From the NCBI RefSeq assembly GCF_035222485.1, contig NW_026946671.1, positions 310,001-374,000 on the forward strand: 64,000 nucleotides of DNA, given 5' to 3'. This document shows positions 34,901-47,057 of the stretch, in pieces. A model generated the notes under the pieces. It saw only the letters and a program-made list of their open reading frames with translations. It did no database searches and was not told the DNA's origin. Within the stretch, counting starts at the first letter, position 1. Every line of letters begins with the position of its first letter. Source of the stretch: Podospora pseudoanserina (lineage: Eukaryota; Ascomycota; Sordariomycetes; Sordariales; Podosporaceae). The translations under genes were made by a program, and so were the position numbers.

Positions 34901-36207
34901 GTTGCCACCTCCAAAACCCTCCGCATCGCTGACTTACCCTCGCTTTCTACCTGACCCTTGAGGTGGGGGATGGTTTTTGAAGTCGTGAGCATGGTATCGA
35001 ACACCGCCTGGACCCATGTTTCATAGTCCTTGATGGAGGTGTTACCACCAAACTCACGCGGAGACTGGCCAACCAAGTCAAAAATGACTGGGAAAGTCAT
35101 AAAGGATGAGGATGGACGACGCATAAAGCGTGGGGGTGGTCCAGCAGAACAGGCCTCAACAGCTCTCTGGAGAACTGACCGGTCATTCCTGTTGAGGAAA
35201 GCCGCCCTGGCAGGAAGCATCAGATTACGGGACAAGAACCGACGAAGATCCTTTGCCCAGCGTTCCTTGGTAGGACTTTGGATTCTGCGGGAACCTAGGT
35301 CTGCCACATCCATCAACATCCCCAGAAGAAGGGTTGCTGAAGAAGCCAAACGCGCCGCAACCTCTAAAGCATCGCCTGGGCCTTGTAGGTGCAAGGCCCA
35401 GATAGAACTGACGGTAGACAGCCATGAAGACACCTCTCTGTACGAGGCATCATCCAAGCAGGTATGAGCCGCAATGCACAAGTCCAGTATTGGCCCGAGA
35501 ATCTCAGCCGCATCGGTCGCTGACAATGAAAACAATGACTTGACGTGCTCAGCGCCCATCCGGTGTGTTGGTGGTCCATCGTTCAGCTTGGTCTCGCATC
35601 GAGCCAGCAGTATCCTGAGCGCTTCAAGAAGGGCCTTCGCAGCCAGTAAGCACCCCGATGTTGTCCGTTGCGCCACTATGTCGAACACAAGCGTCTCTGT
35701 CCGTTTTCTTTTCCTGGAGGGTGATGGGCTTCCTGGGCCTGGGGCGTCGGTCATTTCTACATCTTCGATCTCGTCCAGCCTAAATCCTGCATCAACCGCG
35801 ATGTCTCGTAGCTCGCGCAAGGTCTGTTGTAATATGCCGATGAACTTCCAGTCCGCCAGCGATTTTGCTAGGGAGAAGAGAGGGGTGCGCTGAAAGACGG
35901 CACCCAAGACGTCCCATGTTCGAGAGTATCGTCGCACTTTTTCGGCATTCTCAGTCTTCCCGACCATTTGCTTTAGGAGTGATCGCGAGAGCATTTCCTC
36001 GGCGGCGTGAAAGTTTCCTCCATGGTGCTCTGATAGTATATCCCAGATGTTTTCGAGTCTTTCTGGTAGTGTTTCGATGTTGGTGTCCTTGTGGAATGCC
36101 TGAACAGCCCTGATCAGGGCTGCTTCGCCTGTCTTTGCGATTGTTACTCGGGGCTGCGCCTTGGAACATTGCGAATTGTAAAAACGTACCATGGCCTGAC
36201 CCTTCAT
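31976..36207 (-). CDS. urb2: Urb2/Npa2 family ribosome-biogenesis protein
   Basis: This is a nucleolar protein needed for early 60S pre-ribosome assembly. In yeast Urb2 (Npa2) works with Npa1/Urb1, Rsa3, Dbp6 and Nop8. I read three minus-strand exons: 36,207-34,010, 33,959-33,808 and 33,759-31,976, about 1,377 residues, the usual size for the family. Introns are 49 and 48 bp. The N-terminus contains EAALIRAVQAFH, ETLPERLENIWDIL and FHAAEEMLSRSLLK, typical of fungal members. The C-terminal Urb2 domain carries CSLLEVVIKRHRHRLEGHFH, RFSRLLTLICEP and AKRYAGQYMYLVLMQYIKCQ. The first in-frame ATG (36,207) is used, but a second ATG five codons later is equally possible. The gene is divergent from the Mic10 gene, their ATGs 658 bp apart. 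Confidence 0.88.
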
Positions 36208-36865
36208 TGTTGATTATCAAAAGTAAAAAAGAACCCTATAATTTCATCTTTTGTCGCAAAATGCTCCCCAGTTTCTTTTTCGCCATCGAGCTCTCTCCAG
36301 CAAAAGCTCCCTCCGAAATGCGACCAGGCCCCACGTCGCGCAGATGCAGCTGCTCCCCAAACTTTCTGCCAAAAAAATCCCAAAATTCTGCCGTCCATTC
36401 CGCTCACCACCAAACCACCGTCCCACCCAAAGCCCCCTCACCGCCTTCGGGAGACAACGGGGACAGGGAGCCATTAACGCGAACCGCATTGAGAGCCCAG
36501 TTCTTGGCAACGACGTCCTTGTTACCCGGCGGGTGTGTGCCAAAAACAAAATAGCTTCAATCAACTCAGCCGACACACACCACTGACGTACTTGCCGAAC
36601 AACAGCATATCTCACAAAAAGTTGAGGTATTGATTTACCTGTACTCCTCCCCACCTCCACTCGTTATAGTCAGTCCTCTGTATACTTACTCCATTGTAGG
36701 AATTACCAGTCAATCGCTTCCAAGGTACGATATACCAAGCTCCCCAAAGCTCCTCCTCACATGCTTGCATTGAGAATTCACAATCCCCGCAGCCACCACC
36801 ACCAACCCCTCAATAACTAACCACCGCACCAACCTACCTCCAGCACTCACTCCCACACAATCACA
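36208..36865. promoter_or_regulatory. Divergent promoter region of the Urb2 and Mic10 genes
   Basis: These 658 bases separate two start codons facing away from each other, so the region must hold both promoters or leaders. It is C-rich on the plus strand towards the Mic10 ATG. I see no clear TATA box or named operator. Confidence 0.5.
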
Positions 36866-37240
36866 ATGGCTGACACCGCCCCCGCGACGACGACATCCCC
36901 CACCTCCCGCGCTGTCTCCCGCCCCGTCAGCGAAGCCCTCCTCAACGAGAAGGTCCGACCCCTCCCCCGTCCCCAATATACCTATACACCAATCTACAGT
37001 ACCGGTAGTTACTAACAATGTGTGTGTGTGTGTGCGTGTGTTCAGTGGGACCGCTGCTTCTCCAACCTCATCATCAAGTCCTCCCTCGGCCTCGGCTTCG
37101 GCGTAGTCTTCTCAGTCCTCCTCTTCAAGCGCAGGGCGTGGCCCGCCTTCGTCGGCGTCGGCTTCGGTGCCGGCCGGGCGTACGAGGAGTGCAATTCCAG
37201 CTTGAAGCAGGCTGCCAAGGAGATCAGGAAGCAAGCCTAG
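36866..37240 (+). CDS. mic10: MICOS complex subunit Mic10
   Basis: Mic10 bends the mitochondrial inner membrane at crista junctions as an oligomer. Two exons, 36,866-36,952 and 37,046-37,240, give 93 residues, the family's normal length. After a Ser/Thr/Ala/Pro-rich start, the frame runs SEALLNEK, then across the intron WDRCFSNLIIKSSLGLGFGV. Two membrane segments form a hairpin, each with a glycine motif (GLGFG in the first, GVGFGAG in the second), followed by AYEECNSSLKQ. These are the features needed for Mic10 oligomerisation. The 93-bp intron has a good TTACTAAC branch and a TTCAG acceptor but an unusual donor, GTCCGA. The protein continuity across it is convincing. A TG repeat lies just before the acceptor. 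Confidence 0.93.
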
Positions 37241-37716
37241 ATCACCAAATCAAATTCACGCAAAAAATAGAACCACAAAAACAATCGATACGGAGGGGTA
37301 GATAAGACAGACGAGGCAAGAGAGAGGAATGGCGCTGGAAGAGAAGGAGATTCCGAGTTAGCGATGGGTGGTTTGGGGAAACAAGTGTACAAAAATTCTC
37401 TGGTGTGTGTCAAAAATCACCTTACTTAGACGAGTAGGAAGAAGGGAGAGGGGAATGAGAAGATGACGATTGAACTTATTTTCTCGACATTTATATATGG
37501 TGGTGTTTGTCATGTGCTTCTTTGGGTGATCTCTTTGACAGGAGATATGACATCGCGGCAAAGCAAAGCTGAAACATATTCTAGGTGCGCGTAATCTATA
37601 GATAGGTTGAACCACTACCACCTATTTGCTCTCACGATACACATCTCCACCATGTTAAGTTACCCATTCTTTCAGTTTCCAGAAAAAATCAAAGCCCTCA
37701 CGAGCTTCTCTCAGTC
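37241..37716. other. Convergent 3' region
   Basis: The Mic10 gene (plus) and the following membrane-protein gene (minus) end facing each other here. No coding sequence, repeat or RNA gene is visible. Confidence 0.6.
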
Positions 37717-38559
37717 TCACACAGCATACTCAGCCCCCGTCACAGCCAAACTCCTCCTCCTCCCGCCACCACCACCACCACTACCACCACCACCAACCCC
37801 CATCCTCGGCCTAAATCCCCCAGTATTACAAGGCGAAGCAAACCCCCGAGAGTAAGCATAACTCGACCTCCTACCACCCCGATCCATCACCCAACTAATC
37901 GACCTCCTCACCACAGTCTCCAGCTTCGGCTTCGGCTTGGGCCCAACCATACTACAAGCCTCCGTATCCCAACCCCAGTCTTGATCCCTCCAACCGTCAA
38001 ACCCATGCTGTTGTTGACCGGCAAGACCACTCCCAGCGGCGGCATCCAATCCAACCTCCTCATCCCTCGCCGTCCTCCTCTCCTGCTGCTCCCTCCTCGC
38101 CGCGGTGGCACCCACCACCACCGCCCTCCCATGCGCCGAGACCTTCCTCCCCAGCTCCATCAACTCGTATTGCACCGCCTCTGCAAGATCCTCGCTTGCC
38201 TTTCTGACGCGGTTGAGCAGCGACGTTTTCTCGTTCCCGTCTGCGGGTAACGAGGTAGAAGAAGACAGCAAGGGTTCGTGAGGGAGTGGGCCACCGCCGA
38301 AGACCGTGTTGAATAGACATGGTGAGGAGGCGCGGCCATGGACGTCGGGTTGGTGGCTGCTGCGGTGGTGACGGCGTTTGTTGGTTGAGGTGGATACTTG
38401 GCGGCGGAGGGCGAGAGCGAGGATGAAGAGGAGGAGGAGGACGAGGGAGAGGATGAAGAGGGCGAGGAGAATGATTTCGAGGCGGGTGGCGGAGGGGGTG
38501 GTGGTGGTGGTGGTGGTTATTTGGGGTTTGGGCTTGGAGGTTGTGAAGAGGGTTTCCAT
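37717..38559 (-). CDS. Putative single-pass membrane protein of unknown function
   Basis: This is a single exon of 280 residues. A short Thr-rich N-terminus is followed by one strongly hydrophobic helix at about residues 28-50 (LEIILLALFILSLVLLLLF), then a basic stretch (LRRQVSTSTNKRRHHR), which suggests a signal-anchor with the rest facing the cytosol. The middle is Ser/Gly/Pro-rich, with a helical patch ASEDLAEAVQYELMELGRKV near residue 125. The end is Gly/Arg/Ser-rich. I do not recognise a named family. The clean helix plus a frame uninterrupted through mixed-composition DNA make it a likely real gene. The plus strand opposite also shows open frames, which I take as shadows. Confidence 0.65.
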   Translation of the reverse strand: METLFTTSKPKPQITTTTTTTPSATRLEIILLALFILSLVLLLLFILALALRRQVSTSTNKRRHHRSSHQPDVHGRASSPCLFNTVFGGGPLPHEPLLSSSTSLPADGNEKTSLLNRVRKASEDLAEAVQYELMELGRKVSAHGRAVVVGATAARREQQERRTARDEEVGLDAAAGSGLAGQQQHGFDGWRDQDWGWDTEACSMVGPKPKPKLETVVRRSISWVMDRGGRRSSYAYSRGFASPCNTGGFRPRMGVGGGGSGGGGGGRRRSLAVTGAEYAV

Positions 38560-39376
38560 TTTGGGGTTGTGGGGTTAGCGGGAGAGGGAGTTGGGGCCGA
38601 GGCGGGAGTAGAGGGGGTGGTGAGAGTCGAGGCGGGGCGTTATGGTTGGGTTGAAGGGGTGGTGTTGTCGTTTGATACCGTGCGGAGGCCGGGAGGGCTT
38701 CCGGTGGGTGACCAAGCGGGTTGTTGTTGAGGGCAGGACGACATGCATTAGGACTGAGCTAGAGGAGAGGTGTGTTTTGGTTGTTGAGATGAGTCTAGAG
38801 GTAGCGGTCAAAATGCATCAAGGATGTCTGAAGAGTGGTGAGGTCTAGAAGATGGTTATTACTTAGGTATTGAAGAGGTAGAGGATGGGCATCATGAACA
38901 ACGTGTTGGACTTATCAATAACAACAACTTTGTAGCGACATGACACCGGAAAGCAGCTCGAGGAAGTAGGAAGGGCGTGTTGCAACATCGACAAATGACA
39001 GTCGAAAGTGCAAAATCATGTGCCAGACAGATGATGGCAAGCGCGGCAGGTGGCAAGCGCGGCAGGCAGCAGGAAGGTGTCATGACATGTTCAAACAGAT
39101 TTCAAACAATTGTTGAGCTTTTACTGTGTTTTCTGTAGTGCGAGGCGGCCACCAGCCAACTCAAAAAAAGCCCACTTCAGCCCGGTTCAGTCATCAAACT
39201 CTTTGACCTGGAATTTGACCAGACCAACAGACCAACTTGCCAAAGACATATAGATATATATCCCAGATTCCTTTGTGTTTCCAATGCAGTCATTCACATC
39301 GTATCCCATATACTTTCATTCCAACAATACACACAAACCCCCCCAGGGCAACAAACGACATCTCCAACTTTTGGCC
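38560..39376. other. Intergenic region with a 16-bp tandem duplication
   Basis: No gene is visible. A perfect 16-bp unit is repeated twice in tandem at 39,035-39,066. The region holds the promoter of the membrane-protein gene and the 3' end of the Smr gene. Confidence 0.6.
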
Positions 39377-40199
39377 CTACATAACCGTACAACAGGCCTT
39401 GATACAGCCGAAGATGCCATCGTCCTCCGGCTCTTCAGGGCGTTGTGGACGCTGGGGCCGTTCTGGCCGGGGCCGATGCGGTCTCTTCTGGGGACGGCTG
39501 TGCGACTGGTGCCCATCTGGCTGTGGGGACAGAGGGGGAGGAGCCTCGACACGGTTGCCACCAAGATCAACATAGATACGCCCCTCGTTTTCCTCTGTGG
39601 CATAGTCGAGACCGAGTTCTCGGCAGAGCTGCTCAACACGCGGCTTAATCTTTCGGACCCCCCCAGTTGAGTGATTGCCCTTCCCGACAATGACGTGCAA
39701 GTGGGACTGACCGCGAGCCTGAGCATCACGGATTCTGGCTTCGAGGATATCCTCTGCCTCTTCAACAAACAGACCATGCAAGTCGATGGTATCCTCAGCT
39801 ATCCGGCCCATGGCGTTGTTCTCCCGGAAGATGAATTCGGCAGCCTTTTTGTTATACTCGGCCTGCTTCGCTTGATGGCGTTTGCCCTCGTTCGACAAAG
39901 CCTTTGCCTCGGCGCCATCCCCACGCTCATATGCTTCATGAGCCTGCCGTCGTCAATGTGGTTAGTGAGATTCTACCGCGAGATAGGAGGACAACCCGTA
40001 CCCGATCAAAGCATGACTTCTTCTTCTCTGCCTCTGCCCGAGCCAGATCTCTCAAACGATCATACTCTTCCTCCAACTCTACACTGGTCCTGTGGTTGAA
40101 CGCTGTTTATACACATTAGACCCGAGTACACCGCCATTGTTTACGAAGGGCATACCATGGCCTCCGAGACGCTCTAGCGGAATAACGGACGACGCCATG
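39377..40199 (-). CDS. Smr-domain protein with DUF1771-type N-terminus and CaaX-like C-terminus
   Basis: Three minus-strand exons, 40,199-40,157, 40,102-40,002 and 39,943-39,377, give 236 residues. The N-terminal half has the helical DUF1771-type pattern (YDRLRDLARAEAEKKKSCFD, then HEAYERGDGAEAKALSNEGK and AEYNKKAAEFIFRENN). The Smr domain follows, with IDLHGLFVEEAEDIL and the HVIVGKGNHS motif ending in VRKIKPRVEQL. Smr domains of this class are often nucleases acting on RNA or DNA. The DLHG and GxGxHS motifs are intact. A Pro/Arg-rich linker leads to the last residues GCIKACCTVM. The final four fit a CaaX farnesylation box, with further cysteines beside it that could be palmitoylated. Prenylation is inference. 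Introns of 54 and 58 bp have GTATGC and GTACGG donors. Confidence 0.88.
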
Positions 40200-43100
40200 T
40201 TGTCGTTTTATGCCACTATTCAGGTTATAGTAGCAAGGCTGGCTCGCGAGGCTGCCAGGGTTGTCGAAACTGGAGTCTTTTACAGAGGATTGTTCATGTA
40301 GAACATCAACAACTGAAGTGATCACCAACTGAAGTGCTGGGGACCCTAGTCTCTATCAGGCATTGAGCGGTGTGGCGCGTAAGAGTGCCAAGAACGAGAC
40401 CGGCCCGCTGTGAGAGGCGCTGAACGGAGATCGTACAGGCTCAGATGATGGCGGGGAGCCACACATCCCGTGAGAGCTGCAGGTTCATCCCATATCGACC
40501 GCCTTCCCTTCAGCTTGAGCATAGTGCGTCGGTCATGGGCAAAGAGTCTTCAAGGCCCTTACAACACTGTTTCTGAAAGTCAATGAAACGAGAAACCCAA
40601 CACTCGCAACCGTCACTTCCCTTGTTCTTGGGTTGATATCTGACAAGAATAACCTGGAAGATCGAGCCCCTATTTCCCACGCCTCTTCCTTGTTTGCCAC
40701 GCCGCAGCCTTCATCCCATCACGAAAAGGACCGCTTTGACGAGTTCTCCCCGAGGTCTCCACGAACGTCAGCTTCTAGAAGATTGCTTCTTTGATCTTAG
40801 CGTCTGATACTGCCAGCGCCAACCGGAAAGGGGATGCTGGGGTCTTGGGACGCGAAATTAATTTAAAGCTGGCTCAGCAGCTGGGCGGCTCAACCTTTCA
40901 TGCATCTAAACGGAATATCAATGGGCGCCTCGCATGCTGGCCCTGTGGAAAGCTTCGAAAGGCGTTCGCCAACCAGCACGAAAAGAAATAACTTGAACCA
41001 TGGTGCACAACGCAGATTCCGGGTAGCTGGTAACAACGGTTTTTTTTTTTTTTTTTTTGCAGCAGCAGCGGCACAGGCGGTCACGCCGGCGGCCAGGCTC
41101 TTGTCAGCTGAAGTTACATTTCGTAATTGCGGGAGGCGGCGGGGATCTTTCGTGCAGCCGAAGCAAGTTGATTGACGATGGAACCCTCCATGACATCCTC
41201 GCATTTCTCCATCGTGGAGGTCGAATCAGCGTGCTGTTCCTCACATCTGCCCAGGCACCAAAGGAGTGGAGCAGCAGCTTTTCTCTCTCAGGGGGTTGGC
41301 TCTGTTGTTTTTTTCACGATCCACAGACCACGCGGTTGGCGGGCTCCAATCTAGGTAGTCGATTGTAGTAGTTCCACCCAGCGCAGGTCTGAGGGCTTCC
41401 TAGACCTGTTGGATCTTTTAATTACAGATAATTTCCAGCGATCGGGAATTTGATAGCAACCATACCTAGCCAGCTTTTCGATTTTCGTCCCAGGAAAGAT
41501 GTAGAATAGGGACCTTGTTTATTGTGTCCATCACAGCATTCATGCATGGCAACGTCGATAGGCAGAGGATACTGCGGCTTTCTCTATCGCGATCATGAGA
41601 GAGCGGACACCTGCAGCAAGAGGGTTGTCGATCACATAAGCGGGGTGCCAGGGGGTTGCTAACTTCTTGCGGCAACGAAAGATACCGCAAGGATTATCGT
41701 ACAATGGATATGTGCATATCCAGGCCACTACTATCGGCCTCGATCCGTCGCATTGTGTTTTGCCCTTTCGTCATAGGGGTTTAGGTTGTTGCTATACAAG
41801 GTGCTACGAGATACAACATGGCGGCAGAGCAACCGGAACACACCTCGTCAATGGGCTTGGGATGGCGCTGCGAACGGCTGCAGATATGGCTGTTGTACCT
41901 ATTCAACGCTGTTGGCCACAGACGATTGACGGACGATTGCCTGTCGCATAGTTGAGTGTTCGGCTAATTATGGCAACGTTTCAAAAGACTGCATTGACTG
42001 AGGTACATTTTTGTAGTAGATTGGGAAGGTGTTTTGGTGTGCACGGATGATGACGATGTTGTAGAGGAGGGCACCCAACGTTCCAGAAGGGAAAGAAGGT
42101 TGGGACAACCATATATATATATATATGTATCGTGGTATCTCATTTGCACCTTCACAGCCGGGAAGGAACAGTGCCATGGGGGCGGGTTTGTTGTGGAAGC
42201 ATGAAAGAAGGTTTTGTTTTTGATACTGGTATTACCACCCACCTGGGTAACTACTCGACCCTTTTTTTGGTGTGCAAAAGCGGTGAAGAGCGCGCGCTTC
42301 CTTACCTTACTTGCATAAACCTCACGAGCAGCAGCAGGCCGCGATTCAGTATTCACGCAAGCAAATGAATTGGACATGACGCCGGCGGTACTCCCTGGCG
42401 GCCGGGCGAAGTGGTCTACCGTCTTTATAAAAATGACGGGCAGTCCGTGGTCACGGACGGGCCCGGTGGTTTTTTTGTCGTATGGTTTTTGGAGATTTGT
42501 ATCCACTGTTCTCCATTGGGACCTGGGATTGGGGGTGGATGTGGAAGATTAACAGATGCAGGTTGCAGGTATCGAGGCATTGGGGATGATGCGACGATGA
42601 TGGGCAGGCAGGCACTCCGGAGTTTTTTTGTTCATTCCTGCGGTTTGAGAGACAACTTTGACAACGGAAAATGCGGAAGAGGGATGATGATGGGCTTTGA
42701 TGGAAGGGGAGCTGTTTGTTTGGCTGGCGATCCGCTAATAAGCTCAGAGACGGAGATGTCTCAGACATTGGCGATCAACGTTTTCTGCCGTGTTTTGGCT
42801 TTGTTGATGTTGATATTTTCTTTAATTCATTTTTATTTTTTTGCCAGCTCAGAGGTTATGATGAACCAGACCTGACAACAATGGATGGTGGCCTTGTAAC
42901 AGTACTGGGGCAAAACACCCAGCTCGATGATGGTCGATCTGGAACTCGGCTCTCGGGAAGCCAGGCGATTGGGGGCTTGGAGGGGATGTTTCAAGACCGC
43001 TCAAAGGAGGGGTCAATAGGGCGGCAGAAGGGAAAGGCGAACTGGTGGTGGAGATGCGGGAAACAAAGGAGATGGTGATTGGGTTGGGGCTGTCACGGTA

Positions 43101-44500
43101 ATATATCAGTTTCGCCATCGATGGGGCCGATTTCTTTTCTTTTTTGTCTCGGTCTGAGAAAGACCTTCCAACAAACTGTCACGGGGTTGTCGTGATGATG
43201 CTACTGTAGGTGTATGCTAGCCCCGGTAGATAGATAAAAATCCCATCATCTGCGAGTTGTTTCGGCTAATGGCGCCGTCTCTCACTAGCGGGCGCCACTC
43301 CACTGCCCAGTGCCTTGTGCTACCAGGGGTTGCTCTTTCGGGAAGCCCAAAAGACCATTTTGATCGAAGGAGGTCTCGGTCAAATGCGCGCCTCCAGGTG
43401 ATCTCTTGAGCGGGCAGCCTCAGAGCAGGCTGGGATGCGAAGCCGAGAAGCGAGAAAAGACATCGATGAGGCGGTGGAAGGCGTAGAACAACAGGTAGCA
43501 GCATCAGTAATTCAGTATCATCAGGGTTGCTGGCTTCAGACTGGACAGGGGGTCAGGGGGCCGGCTCCTCAGGGGGGGATTCTTTATTTTTTCTGGCTGC
43601 TTGCTTGCCAAAGGGAACAATGTCCGGGCTCTGGCCAGTTAGGGATCTTGGGGGGCCCCATAATTCCTGCAAGCTCCGAAGAAAATATTCGCTGCCATTG
43701 GCTGGGCTACTGGTCCCCCTCGAATTGCAGCGTGCATGGCTCCGCGTTTCCTTCACATTAACAGAACCAACCCTCCCACTCTCCTCCTCTTCCTTTGACC
43801 TCCGGCTCACACCCTCCCGCGATCCTGTTTCCTGAGTTGAGCAGCACACAGCAAGGCCAACCCGCCCTTTCTGTCTGACTGCCGAACCCGACCCCCGACT
43901 CGAACAACCATCGCGGCGTGTTGTTTTCCATCAACCTTTTCCCTTTTCTTCATTACAACCAAAGTCCTAATAGCCGTTCGATTGACGGTTTGCCGGTTGT
44001 CCGGAAACAATAGTGAGTGAAGCCTCCCACACACACACCCACACACACCGCACCCCCAAACCCCCAAAATGGCTTTTCCCCAGGACAGCCAGCAAGCAAG
44101 CCTTTCTTCTGCCACACCAAGGGTTCTCGTGGCGCTCCATCAAAGCGACTCTGGCCCGACGTCGAATTGAATTGCGAATCGTGTAAACATCGAAGGGTTA
44201 TCCATCGCTGTCGCTGTCGAGAGGGAGAGAGGCGGGCTTTGTCATCGCGGGAAGGTGGCAGAGGACAAGAGGGAGTTGCAGCGACGAAAAATCGGCCGAT
44301 CGGCCCTGCCCAGCCCAGAGAAGTCGCAATCCCAGGCCAAACGCGCGACCGTAAAATTATCATCTCAACTCTCGACGACTGGATAGACTAACGCGTGGTG
44401 TTTTCTTCCCATCAGCAGACCGCTTCGTTCGAATTAATATCCCCCGATTGAAAACATACCTTCTTTTTTGATCAGATTTGTTATCGACATCTAAGCCAAG
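40200..44500. other. Gene-free 4.3 kb upstream of the Gα gene
   Basis: I support no coding sequence here. Contents include a T18 run at about 41,040-41,057, an (AT)n tract near 42,111-42,126, and a pyrimidine-rich zone from about 43,740. The last 500 bases are probably the transcribed leader of the Gα gene. Confidence 0.5.
44013..44415 (+). other. Candidate intron in the 5' leader of the Gα gene
   Basis: A strong GTGAGT donor at 44,013, a GACTAAC branch at 44,386-44,392 and a pyrimidine tract ending in CAG at 44,413-44,415 outline a 403-bp leader intron ending 85 bases before the Gα ATG. If it is not removed, it would leave a 33-codon upstream ORF (44,069-44,170) in the leader. This has not been tested against transcripts. 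Confidence 0.45.
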
Positions 44501-45815
44501 ATGGGTTGCGGAATGAGCACAGAGGAGAAGGAGGGCAAGGCCCGGAACGAGGAGATTGAGAACCAGTTGAAGAGGGATCGGATGCAGCAGCGCAACGAAA
44601 TCAAGATGTTGCTTCTGGGTGAGTTTTTATCGTCTCCTCGGCGGGTCCTTATGTGGCCCATTGTTCGCTGAGTCGTCGTCCCATCGGCCAATGGCGCGAG
44701 GGACGCCGGCGAGGTACCCTGTTATCAGTACCCCCCGGGGGCTAACCATCAATCGTAGGTGCTGGTGAATCCGGAAAGTCAACTATTTTGAAGCAGATGA
44801 AGCTGATCCATGAGGGCGGCTACTCGCGCGACGAGCGCGAGTCCTTCAAGGAGATCATCTTCAGCAACACTGTCCAGTCGATGCGCGTCATTCTCGAGGC
44901 GATGGAGTCATTGGAGTTGCCATTGGCCGATGCCCGCATGGAGTACCACGTCCAGACCATCTTCATGCAACCAGCTCAGATTGAGGGAGATGTCCTCCCC
45001 CCAGAGGTTGGCAATGCCATTGAGGCTTTGTGGAGAGATGCCGGTGTCCAGAGCTGCTTCAAGCGCTCAAGAGAGTATCAGCTCAACGACTCTGCCAGAT
45101 AGTAGGTTTCTTTGTACTTGCAAATGTGCTGTGCAGTCATTGTTAACCCATTCACTCCAGCTACTTTGACAACATCGCCCGTATCGCCGCCCCCGACTAC
45201 ATGCCCAACGACCAAGATGTCCTTCGGTCCCGTGTCAAGACTACTGGTATCACGGAGACGACTTTCATTATTGGTGAGCTCACGTACAGGATGTTTGATG
45301 TCGGCGGTCAAAGATCAGAACGTAAGAAGTGGATTCACTGCTTCGAGAACGTCACGACCATCCTGTTCCTCGTCGCTATCTCCGAGTACGATCAGCTCCT
45401 GTTTGAGGATGAGACGGTCAACCGCATGCAAGAAGCTCTCACGCTCTTCGACTCCATCTGCAACTCCAGGTGGTTCATCAAGACCTCGATCATTCTCTTC
45501 CTCAACAAGATCGACAGGTTTAAGGAGAAGCTCCCTGTCAGCCCAATGAAGAACTACTTCCCCGACTACGAGGGTGGTGATGACTACGGCCAGGCTTGCG
45601 ACTACATCCTCAACCGTTTCGTGTCCCTGAACCAGCACGAGAGCAAGCAGATCTACACACATTTTACTTGCGCCACAGACACAACGCAAATCCGCTTCGT
45701 GATGGCTGCTGTGAATGGTAAGCTTGTTCATTTTTCACGTCCGGGTGCCAACTAGGTGCTAACTGTCACAGATATCATCATCCAGGAGAACCTCCGCCTC
45801 TGCGGTCTCATCTGA
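44501..45815 (+). CDS. gna-1: Heterotrimeric G protein alpha subunit, group I (GNA-1 type)
   Basis: This is a membrane-bound GTPase switch coupled to seven-helix receptors. Four exons, 44,501-44,618, 44,759-45,101, 45,161-45,717 and 45,772-45,815, give 353 residues, the exact length of Neurospora GNA-1. The start MGCGMS carries the myristoylated Gly2 and palmitoylated Cys3. The P-loop GAGESGKST lies at residues 40-48. Arg178 (RVKTTGIT) and Gln204 (DVGGQ) fall at the canonical catalytic positions. NKID and TCAT supply guanine specificity. The C-terminus CGLI is the pertussis-toxin-type Cys at minus four, as in mammalian Gαi. In related fungi this subunit controls hyphal growth, female fertility, cAMP levels and stress responses. 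All three coding introns are short and phase-consistent. Confidence 0.98.
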
Positions 45816-46760
45816 TAGCAGATCGGATGACGACTGGACTCGTCGGACGCAACACCATGCTGTCCGCCAGAGATCAGTCACACTTCATGGCACTTGGCCG
45901 ACCATCGAATATACCCCACCGACCCTGATGTGAAACGGCGCGTACCATGAAGCTTATTCGCCCCCACAACTGGTCCTACCCTCCTACCTCCCAGCATTCT
46001 CCAATCCTCATCGCTCTTGACCTTGTCACTTCACCAGGTCTCCCCTTTATTTGTTAGCCACTGGGGAAAAGTCGGGGATGGTGATCCCCGATGTATGAAT
46101 CGTATTGCGTGTATCTCCAACACAACGAAAGAGAGGTTTAGGGAGAGAGCAGCAGACGTTTTTTGTGGTCGAAAAAGAAACCGGAATCTGGTTTTTGGGG
46201 GGGAACAGGGGAAGGGATACATATGTTGTTTAATCATGATGTCGTTTTTATTTTCCTTTTTTACTTTTCATCTCATTTTATCCTGTCTGCGCTGGTTCTC
46301 TCTATTTCTCTCTCTTTCTCTCTCACTCTCTACCTCTCACTCTGAAAAGAAAAATCACTCTCTGACTTGTCTGTCTGTTGTTGAACTCTATATGATTTTT
46401 TGTTCTACAAAGTCAAATGGAAAAACACAACGGTCCATGTCAACACACACACTCTCTCCCTTCACACTGCCCCCCTCCATTCCAATCGAAATGCTGGACG
46501 ACCGTTACGACTATACTACTTCTATGCAATGGATGAGTGTGGGGGATGGATGAGGGATGGATGATGGGATGGCTTGGTTGGGGTGGGGGTTGGGTGATGA
46601 GTGGGAGACGGACAGAGAGAGAGGGGGGGAGGGGAGGGAGGGGATTGAGAAGCAGAGTGGAGGATGAGGGTTGGAGGAGGGGAGGGGAGATGATATACCA
46701 CCGTGCTAACTGCGCATTTTCCTCTTTTTTCTGTTGTTTCTTTTTTCTACTGTTTGTTGT

Positions 46761-46808
<48 letters not shown>
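46761..46808. repeat. (TC)n followed by (CA)n compound microsatellite
   Basis: About eleven TC units run directly into about thirteen CA units, roughly 950 bases past the Gα stop codon. Confidence 0.95.
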
Positions 46809-46964
46809 TTCTCTGTTACTCTGCCCGTTTTCTGTTTCTTTTGAACAGAAGAGGAGAGAGATTCTCTTTTTCAGGTTGTTAAATATTTGGAGCAATGGGT
46901 GGGTGGGGTGTTTTGTTGTTAGGGGTGGAAGGTATTTAGGTAGTTTTCTCGAGAGATGTGTGTA

Positions 46965-46965
46965 G

Positions 46966-47057
<92 letters not shown>

